Of a DNA stretch of 64,000 nucleotides, positions 1 through 7,898 are shown in pieces. Position numbers and translations under genes: made by a program. Where the stretch lies: assembly GCA_039026955.1 (NCBI GenBank), contig JBCCLH010000020.1:1-64000 (forward strand). Direction: 5' to 3'. Source of the DNA: Kordia sp039026955 (GTDB lineage Bacteria; Bacteroidota; Bacteroidia; Flavobacteriales; Flavobacteriaceae). Below the pieces are notes generated by a model. That model made no database searches, was not told where the DNA came from, and saw only the letters and a program-made list of their open reading frames with translations. Position 1 is the first letter of the stretch. Every line of letters begins with the position of its first letter.

Positions 1-66
1 ATCACAATCCTTCCCATACTACACAACCATTCCCATAAACTTGTGTAGTATGGGAAGGATTGTGAT
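1..66. repeat. Perfect 26-bp inverted repeat at the window edge
   Basis: Bases 1-26 are the exact reverse complement of bases 41-66, with a 14-base loop at 27-40. The loop repeats part of the arm (TTCCCATA). There is no T-run on either side, so a simple rho-independent terminator is unlikely. The repeat starts at base 1, so it may extend further left. Confidence 0.85.
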
Positions 67-350
67 ACTGAAAGCGTTGGATACCAGACATACTACTATG
101 GCAAGATTCTTGTACACTCTAAGATAAAAAATAATAAGGGTATTTAAAATGAGTGGCGTTAAAGCTTTAGGTTATCCGTGGTTGATATTCTATTTGATTC
201 AAATTCGCGTTAATCTTTTTTATTCATAATATTAAAAATCGCCACTTCAAAGCTTTTTATTCTTACAATTCATAAAACCCGAGTGTATTTCTTTGATATA
301 ATACGACTTAACTACTAACTTGATTGTATAATCATTTAAAACAAACAATC
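67..350. other. Intergenic region before the first peptide gene
   Basis: I see no convincing gene. A 26-codon ORF at 149-229 (+) has no recognisable leader or context. The region is AT-rich and presumably holds the promoter of the peptide gene at 351, but I could not identify clear -33/-7 elements. Confidence 0.4.
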
Positions 351-620
351 ATGAAAAAAAAGAATTTACAACACAACGGATTACGATTAAACAGAAACAC
401 TATTTCTAATTTACGATCAGAAGATTTAAAAGGCGGAACCAACGCAAGTATTTTTAGAGACAAAAACGGAAACTGTTTTGAAACTGTCACGGGTTGTCCT
501 CAATTTACAATTAATCCACAAACATGTGCTGATACATGTCAAGATTGTCCTCCAGATACACTTTTTTCAGATTGTGGAGGAAATTGTGGCTGTGAAACGA
601 ATGGATTGTTTTCCTGCTAG
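351..620 (+). CDS. Orphan lanthipeptide-like Cys-rich precursor peptide
   Basis: An 89-aa peptide. An in-frame TTG at 324 would add nine residues, but the ATG at 351 gives the typical short basic start MKKKNL. The leader (about residues 1-29) fits the class I lanthipeptide leader pattern of Bacteroidota: basic start, L-R-L-N-x-x-T-I-S-x-L, and an ending K-G-G that suggests cleavage after Gly-Gly. The core of about 60 residues has nine Cys and many Thr/Ser, the raw material for thioether or disulfide rings. No LanB, LanC, peptidase-transporter or other maturation gene is nearby, so it is an orphan precursor whose enzymes would lie elsewhere. The family assignment rests on the leader only. A disulfide-rich secreted peptide with a Gly-Gly leader is the main alternative. 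Confidence 0.7.
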   Translation: MKKKNLQHNGLRLNRNTISNLRSEDLKGGTNASIFRDKNGNCFETVTGCPQFTINPQTCADTCQDCPPDTLFSDCGGNCGCETNGLFSC

Positions 621-627
621 TATTATT

Positions 628-710
628 GTTTGAAGTCTGAGACTTCAAACAACATTATTGAAAGAAGTTAGTTGAAGTCTCCGACTTCAACTAAGACTTC
701 AACTAACTTC
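628..710. terminator. Nested hairpins between convergent genes
   Basis: The first hairpin is a perfect 10-bp stem with a 3-base loop (628-637 with 641-650, GTTTGAAGTC). The second is 670-679 with 683-692 (AGTTGAAGTC). A 17-base segment at 664-680 is also the reverse complement of 694-710, so the second arm can pair with either of two partners. The position between a + gene and a - gene suggests a bidirectional terminator, although no strong T-run follows. Confidence 0.6.
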
Positions 711-719
711 GAACTATAA

Positions 720-1193
720 TTATTCTTTAACAGTTCCTGTTTTCACACGCTTAAAGATATAACGTGTAATATAAATTCCGTTTCCATCTTTGCTTCCTGC
801 ATCACTTTCTACACCGCTGACTACAAACGCTAAATCCCAGCCCTCTTCTACCATACCATTGATTTTTGAAGTAACTAAAGCATCATTTGCTGCAATGTTT
901 TGAAAACGAATTCCACCAAGATTATAGAAGTTTAACAATTTCGTTTCTTCAAAATTTTTGACACGAATATCCTTTCTTTTTGACTTGTTTCGCTTGTCAT
1001 TTTCTTCGGTACGATTGGAAGTGAATTGTGCATAATCGCGCTCTTCAGAAGCAGAAATTAAACGAGAGCGTCCTAATCCGTTTGGCACAATGGATTCGAT
1101 ACTCGTGATGACTTTGTATTCATATTTTTGCTGTGCTTGCACTTCAAATACAAATCCTAGGACTAAAAGTCCCAAAAGAAATACTTTTTTCAT
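720..1193 (-). CDS. Secreted protein, DUF4177-like fold
   Basis: A 157-aa protein with a clear signal peptide (MKKVFLLGLLVLGF, cleavage after VQAQ). The mature part starts with YEYKVI and later has a helix-rich stretch ending MVEEGWDLAFVVSG, then a final strand ITRYIFKRVK. This order (EYKV strand, helix, GW-x-L strand, closing YxFKR strand) resembles the small DUF4177 fold, with a charged insertion at about residues 50-80. Function is unknown. It is probably periplasmic. It stands alone: convergent with the peptide gene at 351 and 70 bases downstream of the endonuclease gene. The family link is an inference from pattern. Confidence 0.6.
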   Translation of the reverse strand: MKKVFLLGLLVLGFVFEVQAQQKYEYKVITSIESIVPNGLGRSRLISASEERDYAQFTSNRTEENDKRNKSKRKDIRVKNFEETKLLNFYNLGGIRFQNIAANDALVTSKINGMVEEGWDLAFVVSGVESDAGSKDGNGIYITRYIFKRVKTGTVKE

Positions 1194-1263
1194 AATTGTA
1201 TCTTTAAAATTGTTTGATAATTGATTTTATAGCTACAAATATGAAGGATAAATTTTACATTTT

Positions 1264-3219
1264 TTATTGAATGATAATTTTTTTAGTGATTGTTTTACCG
1301 TTGGAAGTAATTTTTGATACATACATGCCACTTTGTAGCTTTAGTGGAATTTGTGCCGTGCCCGAGAATTGACTTTCAAGTAGCTTTCGACCATCTAAGG
1401 CGAATAACTCAAATAAAGCTTCTTCGCGTATGCCCACAATAGTAACATGATTTGTTGCAGGATTTGGATACAGTTTGATGGTTTCTGCCGTAAACTGTTC
1501 ATTGGATAACGGTTGCGACCAAGCAACGCCCATTTGATTTCCCCAAAGATGTTCCGCCAATTCGGGATGATCTATAAAAGGATTTCGATTGAATTGCCAA
1601 GTATACACCACATTATTACGATTCATTTCATAATCATCTGGAGGATCATTTCGGTGCCAATCTAACAACGTGACTAAATCTCCTATTTGTCCTTGAACAG
1701 CAGGAAAACCGTTTTCAACCGACAATCCGTTGTAACGCACTGCTAAAAAGAAGATGCTTCGCGCTACATCGCCTCGGAAGCTTCCGGCAGTTCCTGTAGG
1801 TCCTATGTATTGTCCGTAATGTTGATTCCCACGAGAACTATTTTCAGGTCCGTCACTAGCGCGTAAGGCATGTGCGTCTGAGTTTCCATGACGTAGTGAA
1901 TCGGCTCTGGTGACCCAAAATACATCTCTTCCGTCGGCTACATCGTCTGCTTCAATGCTATTGTAACCTGCTAACGATCGCGGAAAAGTATGTTCTCTAT
2001 TCCAAGTTCCTACACTGTTTGAACCTGATTGCACATCTAACTTGGCTCTTCCCTGCTCTGTGTACACCAACCAAACCTGATTGCTATTCGCGGGATTCTG
2101 ATCTGCTTCTTCCAAAATATCATACACATCTGCATAGGTTTGCGCTCGAACTACCGCTGTATTGGCAATAATGGCTTGCATGGCATCTTTCAGATTGTCA
2201 TCTGCCAGTCCATCCATCGTATTGTAATATCCATTAGGAACTGTACTTGCCACAACTCCATACGTAGGATTTAAAGGTGTCCCAAATGCCGCCACAGTAA
2301 AGTCATCATCAACCGCACGAATGAGTACTTCGTCAGTTAAAATGATATATTCTACTGCAAAGTTATCGACCAAATCAATTATGAGTTCTTCATCGCCTTC
2401 GTCCAACGTATCATTTACCAAGGTAATATTTGTCATCACCGAATTTTGTCCTGTCGGAATGGTTACGCTGGTTGCACCTGTAAAATCAGCAGCATCAAAA
2501 GTGCCGTTAGCTAGTGAAAATGTAATGTCTAAGTTTGAAGTTACAGGAAATTCTGTGGTAAATTCTATCGCAAATGTATCTCCTTCATTATATTGATCGC
2601 TGGCTACATTGATAGCAATTCCGTTGAGTATTACACCGCTTCCGTCATTGAGTTGACGTGGTGTTGGCGTGGCTGTATAATAGCTTCCGTCCGTTTCATC
2701 GCGCTGAATAGAATTGGAATTGTTATTGTTGCCTTCACTAATTTGGGTTGTCAAGCCTAATAAAGTTAATAGACCTACATCATCCGCTTCGCCTGTATCA
2801 TATACAATGGCATCAATTAAATCGGTTGTGGTAGCTTGTGTGCCTTGCGGAAAATCAAAACTATCCGCTTGATAGATGGCAACTGCATCTGCTCCATTTT
2901 GAATGACATTTGCACCAATGAGCAACTGCGGCACAGGTGAAACTGTATTGCTTCCAATCAATAGCAAACCGTTGATATCAGTGACTTGTCCGTCCAAATC
3001 TAAAGCAAAATAACTACTATCATTTCCTGAGGTAGAACCGTTGAAGAGTACTAAAACATAACCATCTAGTGCAAAATTTGGCGTATCAGATTTTAATTCG
3101 ATAAACTCTCCGGTATCTGAGCCTGGCGTGTCACAATCAATTTCATTGATAACTACTTGACTGAATGCTAGTTGTACAATACATAGCAATAACAATACTA
3201 AGGGAATGCGTTTTTTCAT
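1264..3219 (-). CDS. Secreted endonuclease I with lamin-tail and T9SS domains
   Basis: A 651-aa protein. The ORF could open at a GTG at 3234, but the ATG at 3219 gives a normal signal peptide (MKKRIPLVLLLLCIVQLAFSQ), so I chose that. Order of domains: a lamin-tail domain right after the signal (VVINEIDCDTPGSDTGEFIEL), a Calx-beta-like domain around residues 200-305 (FAIEFTTEFPVTSN, DEGDEELIIDL), then an endonuclease I domain around 325-575 with the metal/catalytic motif WNREHTFPRS and DAHALRASDGPENSSRG. A T9SS type A sorting domain closes the protein (LYPNPATNHVTI to GKTITKKIIIQ). It should be exported by type IX secretion and cut extracellular DNA or RNA, plausibly for nutrient scavenging. 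It is not obviously part of the neighbouring PUL. Confidence 0.88.
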   Translation of the reverse strand: MKKRIPLVLLLLCIVQLAFSQVVINEIDCDTPGSDTGEFIELKSDTPNFALDGYVLVLFNGSTSGNDSSYFALDLDGQVTDINGLLLIGSNTVSPVPQLLIGANVIQNGADAVAIYQADSFDFPQGTQATTTDLIDAIVYDTGEADDVGLLTLLGLTTQISEGNNNNSNSIQRDETDGSYYTATPTPRQLNDGSGVILNGIAINVASDQYNEGDTFAIEFTTEFPVTSNLDITFSLANGTFDAADFTGATSVTIPTGQNSVMTNITLVNDTLDEGDEELIIDLVDNFAVEYIILTDEVLIRAVDDDFTVAAFGTPLNPTYGVVASTVPNGYYNTMDGLADDNLKDAMQAIIANTAVVRAQTYADVYDILEEADQNPANSNQVWLVYTEQGRAKLDVQSGSNSVGTWNREHTFPRSLAGYNSIEADDVADGRDVFWVTRADSLRHGNSDAHALRASDGPENSSRGNQHYGQYIGPTGTAGSFRGDVARSIFFLAVRYNGLSVENGFPAVQGQIGDLVTLLDWHRNDPPDDYEMNRNNVVYTWQFNRNPFIDHPELAEHLWGNQMGVAWSQPLSNEQFTAETIKLYPNPATNHVTIVGIREEALFELFALDGRKLLESQFSGTAQIPLKLQSGMYVSKITSNGKTITKKIIIQ

Positions 3220-3311
3220 TATTCTACTTTTCACAAAAGTACAATAATAGCTGTATAAAGAACTAATTCTTAGTAGAATTCACTAAAAGTTAATATGTAA
3301 TTTGGTAAAAA

Positions 3312-4310
3312 TTAACGACTCGTATCGCCAATGGTAATAGTTGTATTTAAGACAATATCGCTTGCGGGAACATCTTCTAGTTTTGATTCTAGTCGCATGA
3401 GAAGCATTTTAGCCGTTTGTTTGCCTATTTCCTGCGGATGCTGATCTATGTAGGATATTTTGGGATAGGTAAGATCGTTTAGCACGGCATTTACAAATCC
3501 GATGAGGGAAACTTCTTTTCCCGGCTCTAAACCGTGTTTTTGAATCGCACGATTGCATAGTAGAGAAGCTTCAATATCAGCAGCAATAAAGCCATCTACA
3601 TTGCCTTCTTGTAATGTTTGTTGAAGAGTTAATTCTAATTCTTTAAAGTCTTCAAACGCAATGACTGTAGGATTGTCTGTTTTTGATAGATAACCGTCTT
3701 CACGCGATCTTCCGACGATCAGTGTTGGAATGGAAGATACAAAGGCAATATTTTTACAGTTTTTCGTCTCTAAGTATTCATACGCGCTTATAATGCTATC
3801 GTAATCATTTACTTGCACCGCGTCAAAGCCTAAAGGTTGTGCTGGAATGCGATCAAATAGTACTAGCGGAATGCCTCGTTGTTTGATTTGTATGATGTGA
3901 TCGTAGGTTTTCTTTTTGTTGGTTTCTTCCGCAATACAGATGAGAATTCCGTCTACATTTCCCTTCGAGAAATAGTCTAAACATTCTTTTTCTCTTTCTA
4001 GACTTTCATTGCTAAAAAACGTAATAATGTTGTATTTGGAAGAGCTTACCAATTCGTCAATTCCCTTTAAAACAGACGCAAAAAAAGGATTTTCAATATT
4101 TGGGACGATCACGCCTATTTGCATCGTTTCTTGCTTTTGCAAACGAACTGCAATCGGATTTGGAGAATAGCCGCGTAGTTTGGCTAAGTTTTTTACACGT
4201 TCTTTCGTTTGCGCACTTATTTCTTCGCTATCGTTCAAAGATTTTGACACGGTAGAGACGGATATGTTCAATTCTTTTGCGAGTGATTTTAAAGAAACTA
4301 CGTTTTTCAT
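3312..4310 (-). CDS. LacI-family transcriptional regulator
   Basis: A 332-aa protein of usual LacI length. The N-terminal helix-turn-helix (residues 5-50) includes LAKELNISVSTVSKSLND and the hinge region LAKLRGYSPNPIAVRL. From about residue 65 a periplasmic-binding-protein-like sensor follows, starting IGVIVPNIENPFFASVLKGI. Such regulators bind a sugar and release an operator. It sits at the 3' edge of the beta-glucan locus, separated from it by a terminator hairpin at 4368-4404, so it is transcribed on its own. It may repress the laminarin genes, possibly sensing glucose or a glucan product. The ligand cannot be read from the sequence. Confidence 0.9.
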   Translation of the reverse strand: MKNVVSLKSLAKELNISVSTVSKSLNDSEEISAQTKERVKNLAKLRGYSPNPIAVRLQKQETMQIGVIVPNIENPFFASVLKGIDELVSSSKYNIITFFSNESLEREKECLDYFSKGNVDGILICIAEETNKKKTYDHIIQIKQRGIPLVLFDRIPAQPLGFDAVQVNDYDSIISAYEYLETKNCKNIAFVSSIPTLIVGRSREDGYLSKTDNPTVIAFEDFKELELTLQQTLQEGNVDGFIAADIEASLLCNRAIQKHGLEPGKEVSLIGFVNAVLNDLTYPKISYIDQHPQEIGKQTAKMLLMRLESKLEDVPASDIVLNTTITIGDTSR

Positions 4311-4367
4311 CGGTTGTGTTTTATGTGCTAATAACTTGTAAAGTTAGCTTTTTGATTGTGCTATTAC

Positions 4368-4404
4368 AAAAAAGTGTGCTTATTTTCATAAACACACTTT
4401 TTTT
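4368..4404 (-). terminator. Terminator of the PUL downstream operon
   Basis: The stem AAAAAAGTGTG (4368-4378) pairs with CACACTTTTTT (from 4393), with a 14-base loop. On the minus strand the stem is followed by a T-rich tract. It lies 17 bases after the stop of the 4421 gene and before the LacI gene. Confidence 0.8.
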
Positions 4405-4420
4405 AATGGAGTCAGTTATA

Positions 4421-6052
4421 TTAGTTTTTCACTAGTTTCACACTGCTTGTTCCTTTGTCAGTGCTAATTTTAGCGAAATAAATTCCTGCTTGTAAAGAAG
4501 TTCCATCAATAGCTGCGTTTATTGCATTTGGCTCCATTGCTATTACTTCTCTTCCTGACATGTCAAATACTTGAATTGTATTGATTACCGTATCATTCGT
4601 TACAACATTCCAAGCATCTCTTGTTGGGTTTGGATATGTTTTGAATGATGATGCCGTAAATTCATCGTTAGAAAGTGTTCCTCCGTAGAAATAGACATTA
4701 CTTAAGTATACATCTTTTCCGGCTAAGGTACTTCCTAAATCTAATGTATTGAATTGAATTAATCCAATATTTGCTACATCAACTGAATTTGCACCACTAT
4801 CAATATCACTAAAATCATTTCTAAGCGTTCCATCTGGAATCATTAAATCAACACCTACCCACGTTCCTGATTGAGCAGAGTTTAGTGTTACTCTAGCAAT
4901 ATTTGTAAACACTGGCGTCGTGTTATCTTGTAAACGAACTCTCAATACATCTCCATCCGCAATATTATCACAGTATACATCAAAATGTAGCATTGCTGGT
5001 GCAGAGATATCTATTAAAGCACCTCCTGGGAAGTAGTTGAATTGAAAACCTGATCCTCCGTTTATTAAACGTGCTTCTTCGTTTCCATCAGAGTTCAAAT
5101 CTAAGTTTGTCAATGTTCCACCAAAGACATCTACTTGTGGTGTGTTGACATTTGCATATACATCACTAATGATTCCAATAGCTGGTACTGTTGGTGTTGG
5201 TGCTGCTGGTGGCAATGCTGGCGCTTCTGTAAAGTTCACCGTATACATTTGTGTTGCATTTCCATCAGGAGCTGTTACGTTTACTGTTGCTGATCCTGGC
5301 AAAGCAGTTGCTTGTGTAATACTTACGTTAGAAGCACCGTTTCCTGCTTGTGTTGCAGTTGCTCCTACTGTTGGTACACCTGAACCATTTGGTAATTCTA
5401 CATTGTAAGTAGTTGTGTTTGGAGAGAATCCAGCAACTGTAGTTCCATTTACTGTTAAGTCAGATAATGAAGCATCTATGTTAGGATCTATCATTGGTGT
5501 TACTTGTACAAAATCATCAATAAGATATGTTCCTCCAACTGCAATGTCTGAACATCCTCCGCCTTCACACGCTGGATCGTAATCTGGCTGAATTACAATT
5601 TCTCTGTACTGCTCTGTACCATTTACTACACCTGAAAAATCAATAGTGTACTCAACCCACTGATTTGCTGTTGTAACTGTAAAGTCATAGTTATACGCTG
5701 TATTTGCTACATTATCTAAGTCTATTTGCAGACGTACTCTGAAGCCTACATTTGCTTTTGAAGACCAGATTTTTACTGTAAATTGATCTCCATCTGCCAT
5801 AGATACGAAAGGTGTTCCAGCCGCTGCTTGGAATCCACATCCAGCGAACCATGCAGCACCTGCTGGCTTAGTTATTTCTAAAACTCTACTGGACATGTTA
5901 TCCATGTTCATTTGGCTATTCGCCACGTTTGCTGCCCCTACACCATTAAATGTAAACTGCGTAGTGGTTGTTCCATCTTCAAAATCAAGATTTACTTGCC
6001 CGAAAGAGACAAAAGAAGATAGTACTAAAATTAAAAAGGTAATTTTCTTCAT
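4421..6052 (-). CDS. Secreted glycan-binding multidomain protein with T9SS tail
   Basis: A 543-aa protein. Signal peptide MKKITFLILVLSSFVSFGQ. Residues 20-185 form a beta-sandwich of carbohydrate-binding type (VNLDFEDGTTTTQF to GGTYLIDDFVQV). About 195-275 is a cadherin-like beta-sandwich domain (LSDLTVNGTTVAGFSPNTTT to MYTVNFTEA). About 280-455 is a second jelly-roll module ending DVYLSNVYFYGG, of the same type as modules in the proteins at 17490 and 24469. The last 80 residues are a T9SS type A sorting signal (FKTYPNPTRDAWNV, SSVKLVKN). No catalytic domain is visible. It is the last gene of the downstream PUL operon and probably helps hold or bind the beta-glucan outside the cell. This is inferred from its modules and position. 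Confidence 0.78.
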   Translation of the reverse strand: MKKITFLILVLSSFVSFGQVNLDFEDGTTTTQFTFNGVGAANVANSQMNMDNMSSRVLEITKPAGAAWFAGCGFQAAAGTPFVSMADGDQFTVKIWSSKANVGFRVRLQIDLDNVANTAYNYDFTVTTANQWVEYTIDFSGVVNGTEQYREIVIQPDYDPACEGGGCSDIAVGGTYLIDDFVQVTPMIDPNIDASLSDLTVNGTTVAGFSPNTTTYNVELPNGSGVPTVGATATQAGNGASNVSITQATALPGSATVNVTAPDGNATQMYTVNFTEAPALPPAAPTPTVPAIGIISDVYANVNTPQVDVFGGTLTNLDLNSDGNEEARLINGGSGFQFNYFPGGALIDISAPAMLHFDVYCDNIADGDVLRVRLQDNTTPVFTNIARVTLNSAQSGTWVGVDLMIPDGTLRNDFSDIDSGANSVDVANIGLIQFNTLDLGSTLAGKDVYLSNVYFYGGTLSNDEFTASSFKTYPNPTRDAWNVVTNDTVINTIQVFDMSGREVIAMEPNAINAAIDGTSLQAGIYFAKISTDKGTSSVKLVKN

Positions 6053-6062
6053 AATAGTTTAT

Positions 6063-6947
6063 TTAAAATTTGAATTGTTCATGTTTATCCCAAAGTCCCC
6101 AATACGCGCCAACGTCACCTTCATCCCCTACTTTCCACGATTCGTCGAAAGAAGAGAAATAAAAGATTTCGATGTCTTCTTCTTGGGCCCACTTTTGGGT
6201 GTTTATAAAATATTTAATTGCGTTTGTGTTGGAAGGATAGGCTCCTTCCAAACTTGTTCCATTGTTTGGCCATCCTGTTTCTGTAATGATGACTTTTTTA
6301 CCGTTTCCTGCACGTAAAGCTCTGTTGTACATGTCTTTTACATACAACAATGAGTAATCTTGATCGCAACCTTCCCAAAAAGGATAACAGTTTGCCAAGA
6401 TTACATCACATGCTTCTGTGATTTCTGGACGCTCTACAAATTCATAATACGCATCCACATATCCCACAGGAATTCCGTTGAGTTCCTTTTTTGTATCGTA
6501 GATAAATTTTAGCAATTCATCTTCGGTTAAATCGCCGCGATACATGACTTCATTTCCAACGCCTGCAATGTCTACACAGCCTTTATCAGCCAGATTGACC
6601 AATCCTTCTATTTCTGCTTCATTTGTTTCAGGATTGTCTCCTAACCAAGCACCAACCAAGGTTTTCATTCCCATTTCTTTTGCGATTTCGGGAATTAACT
6701 CGTTGCCTTCGGTACATGAAAACGATCGCACCCAATTGGTGTAAGGCTTTATAATCTCTAAGCGTCGTCGTATCTGCACTTCAGAAAGCGTATCGCCAGG
6801 CTCTTGACCTTCAACATATGGACTAAAACACATGCCATGCATTCCTGCTTTGAGTGTTTTACGCCATAACGCCTTTAGATCATCAAAGGAATAGCCTTCG
6901 AATTCAAGCGCAGCTAGTGAAAAGAATTTTTCTTTACGTAGAGACAT
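6063..6947 (-). CDS. Cytoplasmic GH17 beta-1,3-glucanase (copy 1)
   Basis: A 294-aa glycoside hydrolase of family 17, consisting of the TIM barrel only. The acid/base is E133 in VGNEV and the nucleophile is E223 in ITETGWP; the strand ending IEIFYFSSFDESW is also typical. There is no signal peptide or lipobox, so it should act in the cytoplasm on imported beta-1,3-gluco-oligosaccharides. The next gene (6961) is a close paralogue and the one after is a sugar symporter, which supports an intracellular role. GH17 members are endo-1,3-glucanases or exo-acting/transglycosylating enzymes, and the exact mode cannot be told here. Confidence 0.87.
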   Translation of the reverse strand: MSLRKEKFFSLAALEFEGYSFDDLKALWRKTLKAGMHGMCFSPYVEGQEPGDTLSEVQIRRRLEIIKPYTNWVRSFSCTEGNELIPEIAKEMGMKTLVGAWLGDNPETNEAEIEGLVNLADKGCVDIAGVGNEVMYRGDLTEDELLKFIYDTKKELNGIPVGYVDAYYEFVERPEITEACDVILANCYPFWEGCDQDYSLLYVKDMYNRALRAGNGKKVIITETGWPNNGTSLEGAYPSNTNAIKYFINTQKWAQEEDIEIFYFSSFDESWKVGDEGDVGAYWGLWDKHEQFKF

Positions 6948-6960
6948 TGTTTGTTATTGA

Positions 6961-7869
6961 TTAAAATTTAAGTTTTTCGTGTTTGTCCCAAAGTCCCCAA
7001 TACGCACCTACATCACCTTCATCACCTGTTTTCCATGATTCGTCAAATGACGAGAAGTAGAAGGTTTCAATATTGTCTTTTTCGGCCCAAACTTGTGTGT
7101 TTATAAAATATTTCATGGCATTGATCTCAGAAGATTCTGCTCCACGCAAACTTCCTCCTTGACTTGGCCATCCTGTTTCTGTAATGATTACTTTTTTACC
7201 TCTGGCAGCATGTGACGCTTGTCCGAACATCTGCTGCATGTGTGCTAACGAACCATCGATGTGGCAACCTTCCCAGTATGGATAACAATTACTTAAAATA
7301 ACATCACTGATTTCTACCAATTCTGGATGTACTGAGAATTCATAGTAAGCATCTACGTAGCCAACAGGAATATCTGGTATCGCATTTTTTACTCTTTTAA
7401 TATACGACAATAATTCCTCTAATGTTAAATCATTTCGATAAAGCACCTCGTTTCCTACGGCGGCTATATCAACCACACCTTCTTTTGCAAGTTCAATTAA
7501 GGCTTCGATTTCTTTTTCATTGTCTTCTTTATCATCTCCAAGCCATGCACCTACTAAGGTTTTCATTCCGTGTTTCTTAGCAAATCTTGGAATGTGTTCG
7601 TTTCCTTCGATACAAGAGAAAGAGCGTACCCATTTAGCGTATGGTTTCAGAATTTGAATTCTTCTTTCTACTTGTGCTTCACTAATCACATCGCCCGGTT
7701 CTTGTTCGTCTTCATACATACTAAAACAGATCCCATGCATTCCTTTTCTGAGCGTTGCTCTCCATAGTTTCTTTAATTCTTCCAGCGAATATTTACTAAA
7801 GTCTATTCCTGAATGTTCGGTGAAATTAATTCCGCCGTATAAGTGATAATCTTCGTCTCTGTATGACAT
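6961..7869 (-). CDS. Cytoplasmic GH17 beta-1,3-glucanase (copy 2)
   Basis: A 302-aa GH17 protein, clearly paralogous to the gene at 6063; by eye they share well over half of residues, for example both have GMKTLVGAWLGD and PVGYVDAYYEF. Acid/base E141 (VGNEV), nucleophile E231 (ITETGWP). The start region MSYRDEDYHLYGGINF is soluble, with no export signal. The tandem arrangement with 13 bases between the genes suggests a local duplication. The two copies may differ in chain-length or branch preference, or one may be transglycosylating. It lies just downstream of the GPH symporter gene. Confidence 0.87.
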   Translation of the reverse strand: MSYRDEDYHLYGGINFTEHSGIDFSKYSLEELKKLWRATLRKGMHGICFSMYEDEQEPGDVISEAQVERRIQILKPYAKWVRSFSCIEGNEHIPRFAKKHGMKTLVGAWLGDDKEDNEKEIEALIELAKEGVVDIAAVGNEVLYRNDLTLEELLSYIKRVKNAIPDIPVGYVDAYYEFSVHPELVEISDVILSNCYPYWEGCHIDGSLAHMQQMFGQASHAARGKKVIITETGWPSQGGSLRGAESSEINAMKYFINTQVWAEKDNIETFYFSSFDESWKTGDEGDVGAYWGLWDKHEKLKF

Positions 7870-7898
7870 TTTTTAGTTTTATTCTGATTTATAATAGG

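Noticed and set aside
149..229. 26-codon ORF (MSGVKALGYPWLIFYLIQ...) before the first peptide gene
   Set aside because: Too short, with no recognisable leader, terminator or conserved context.
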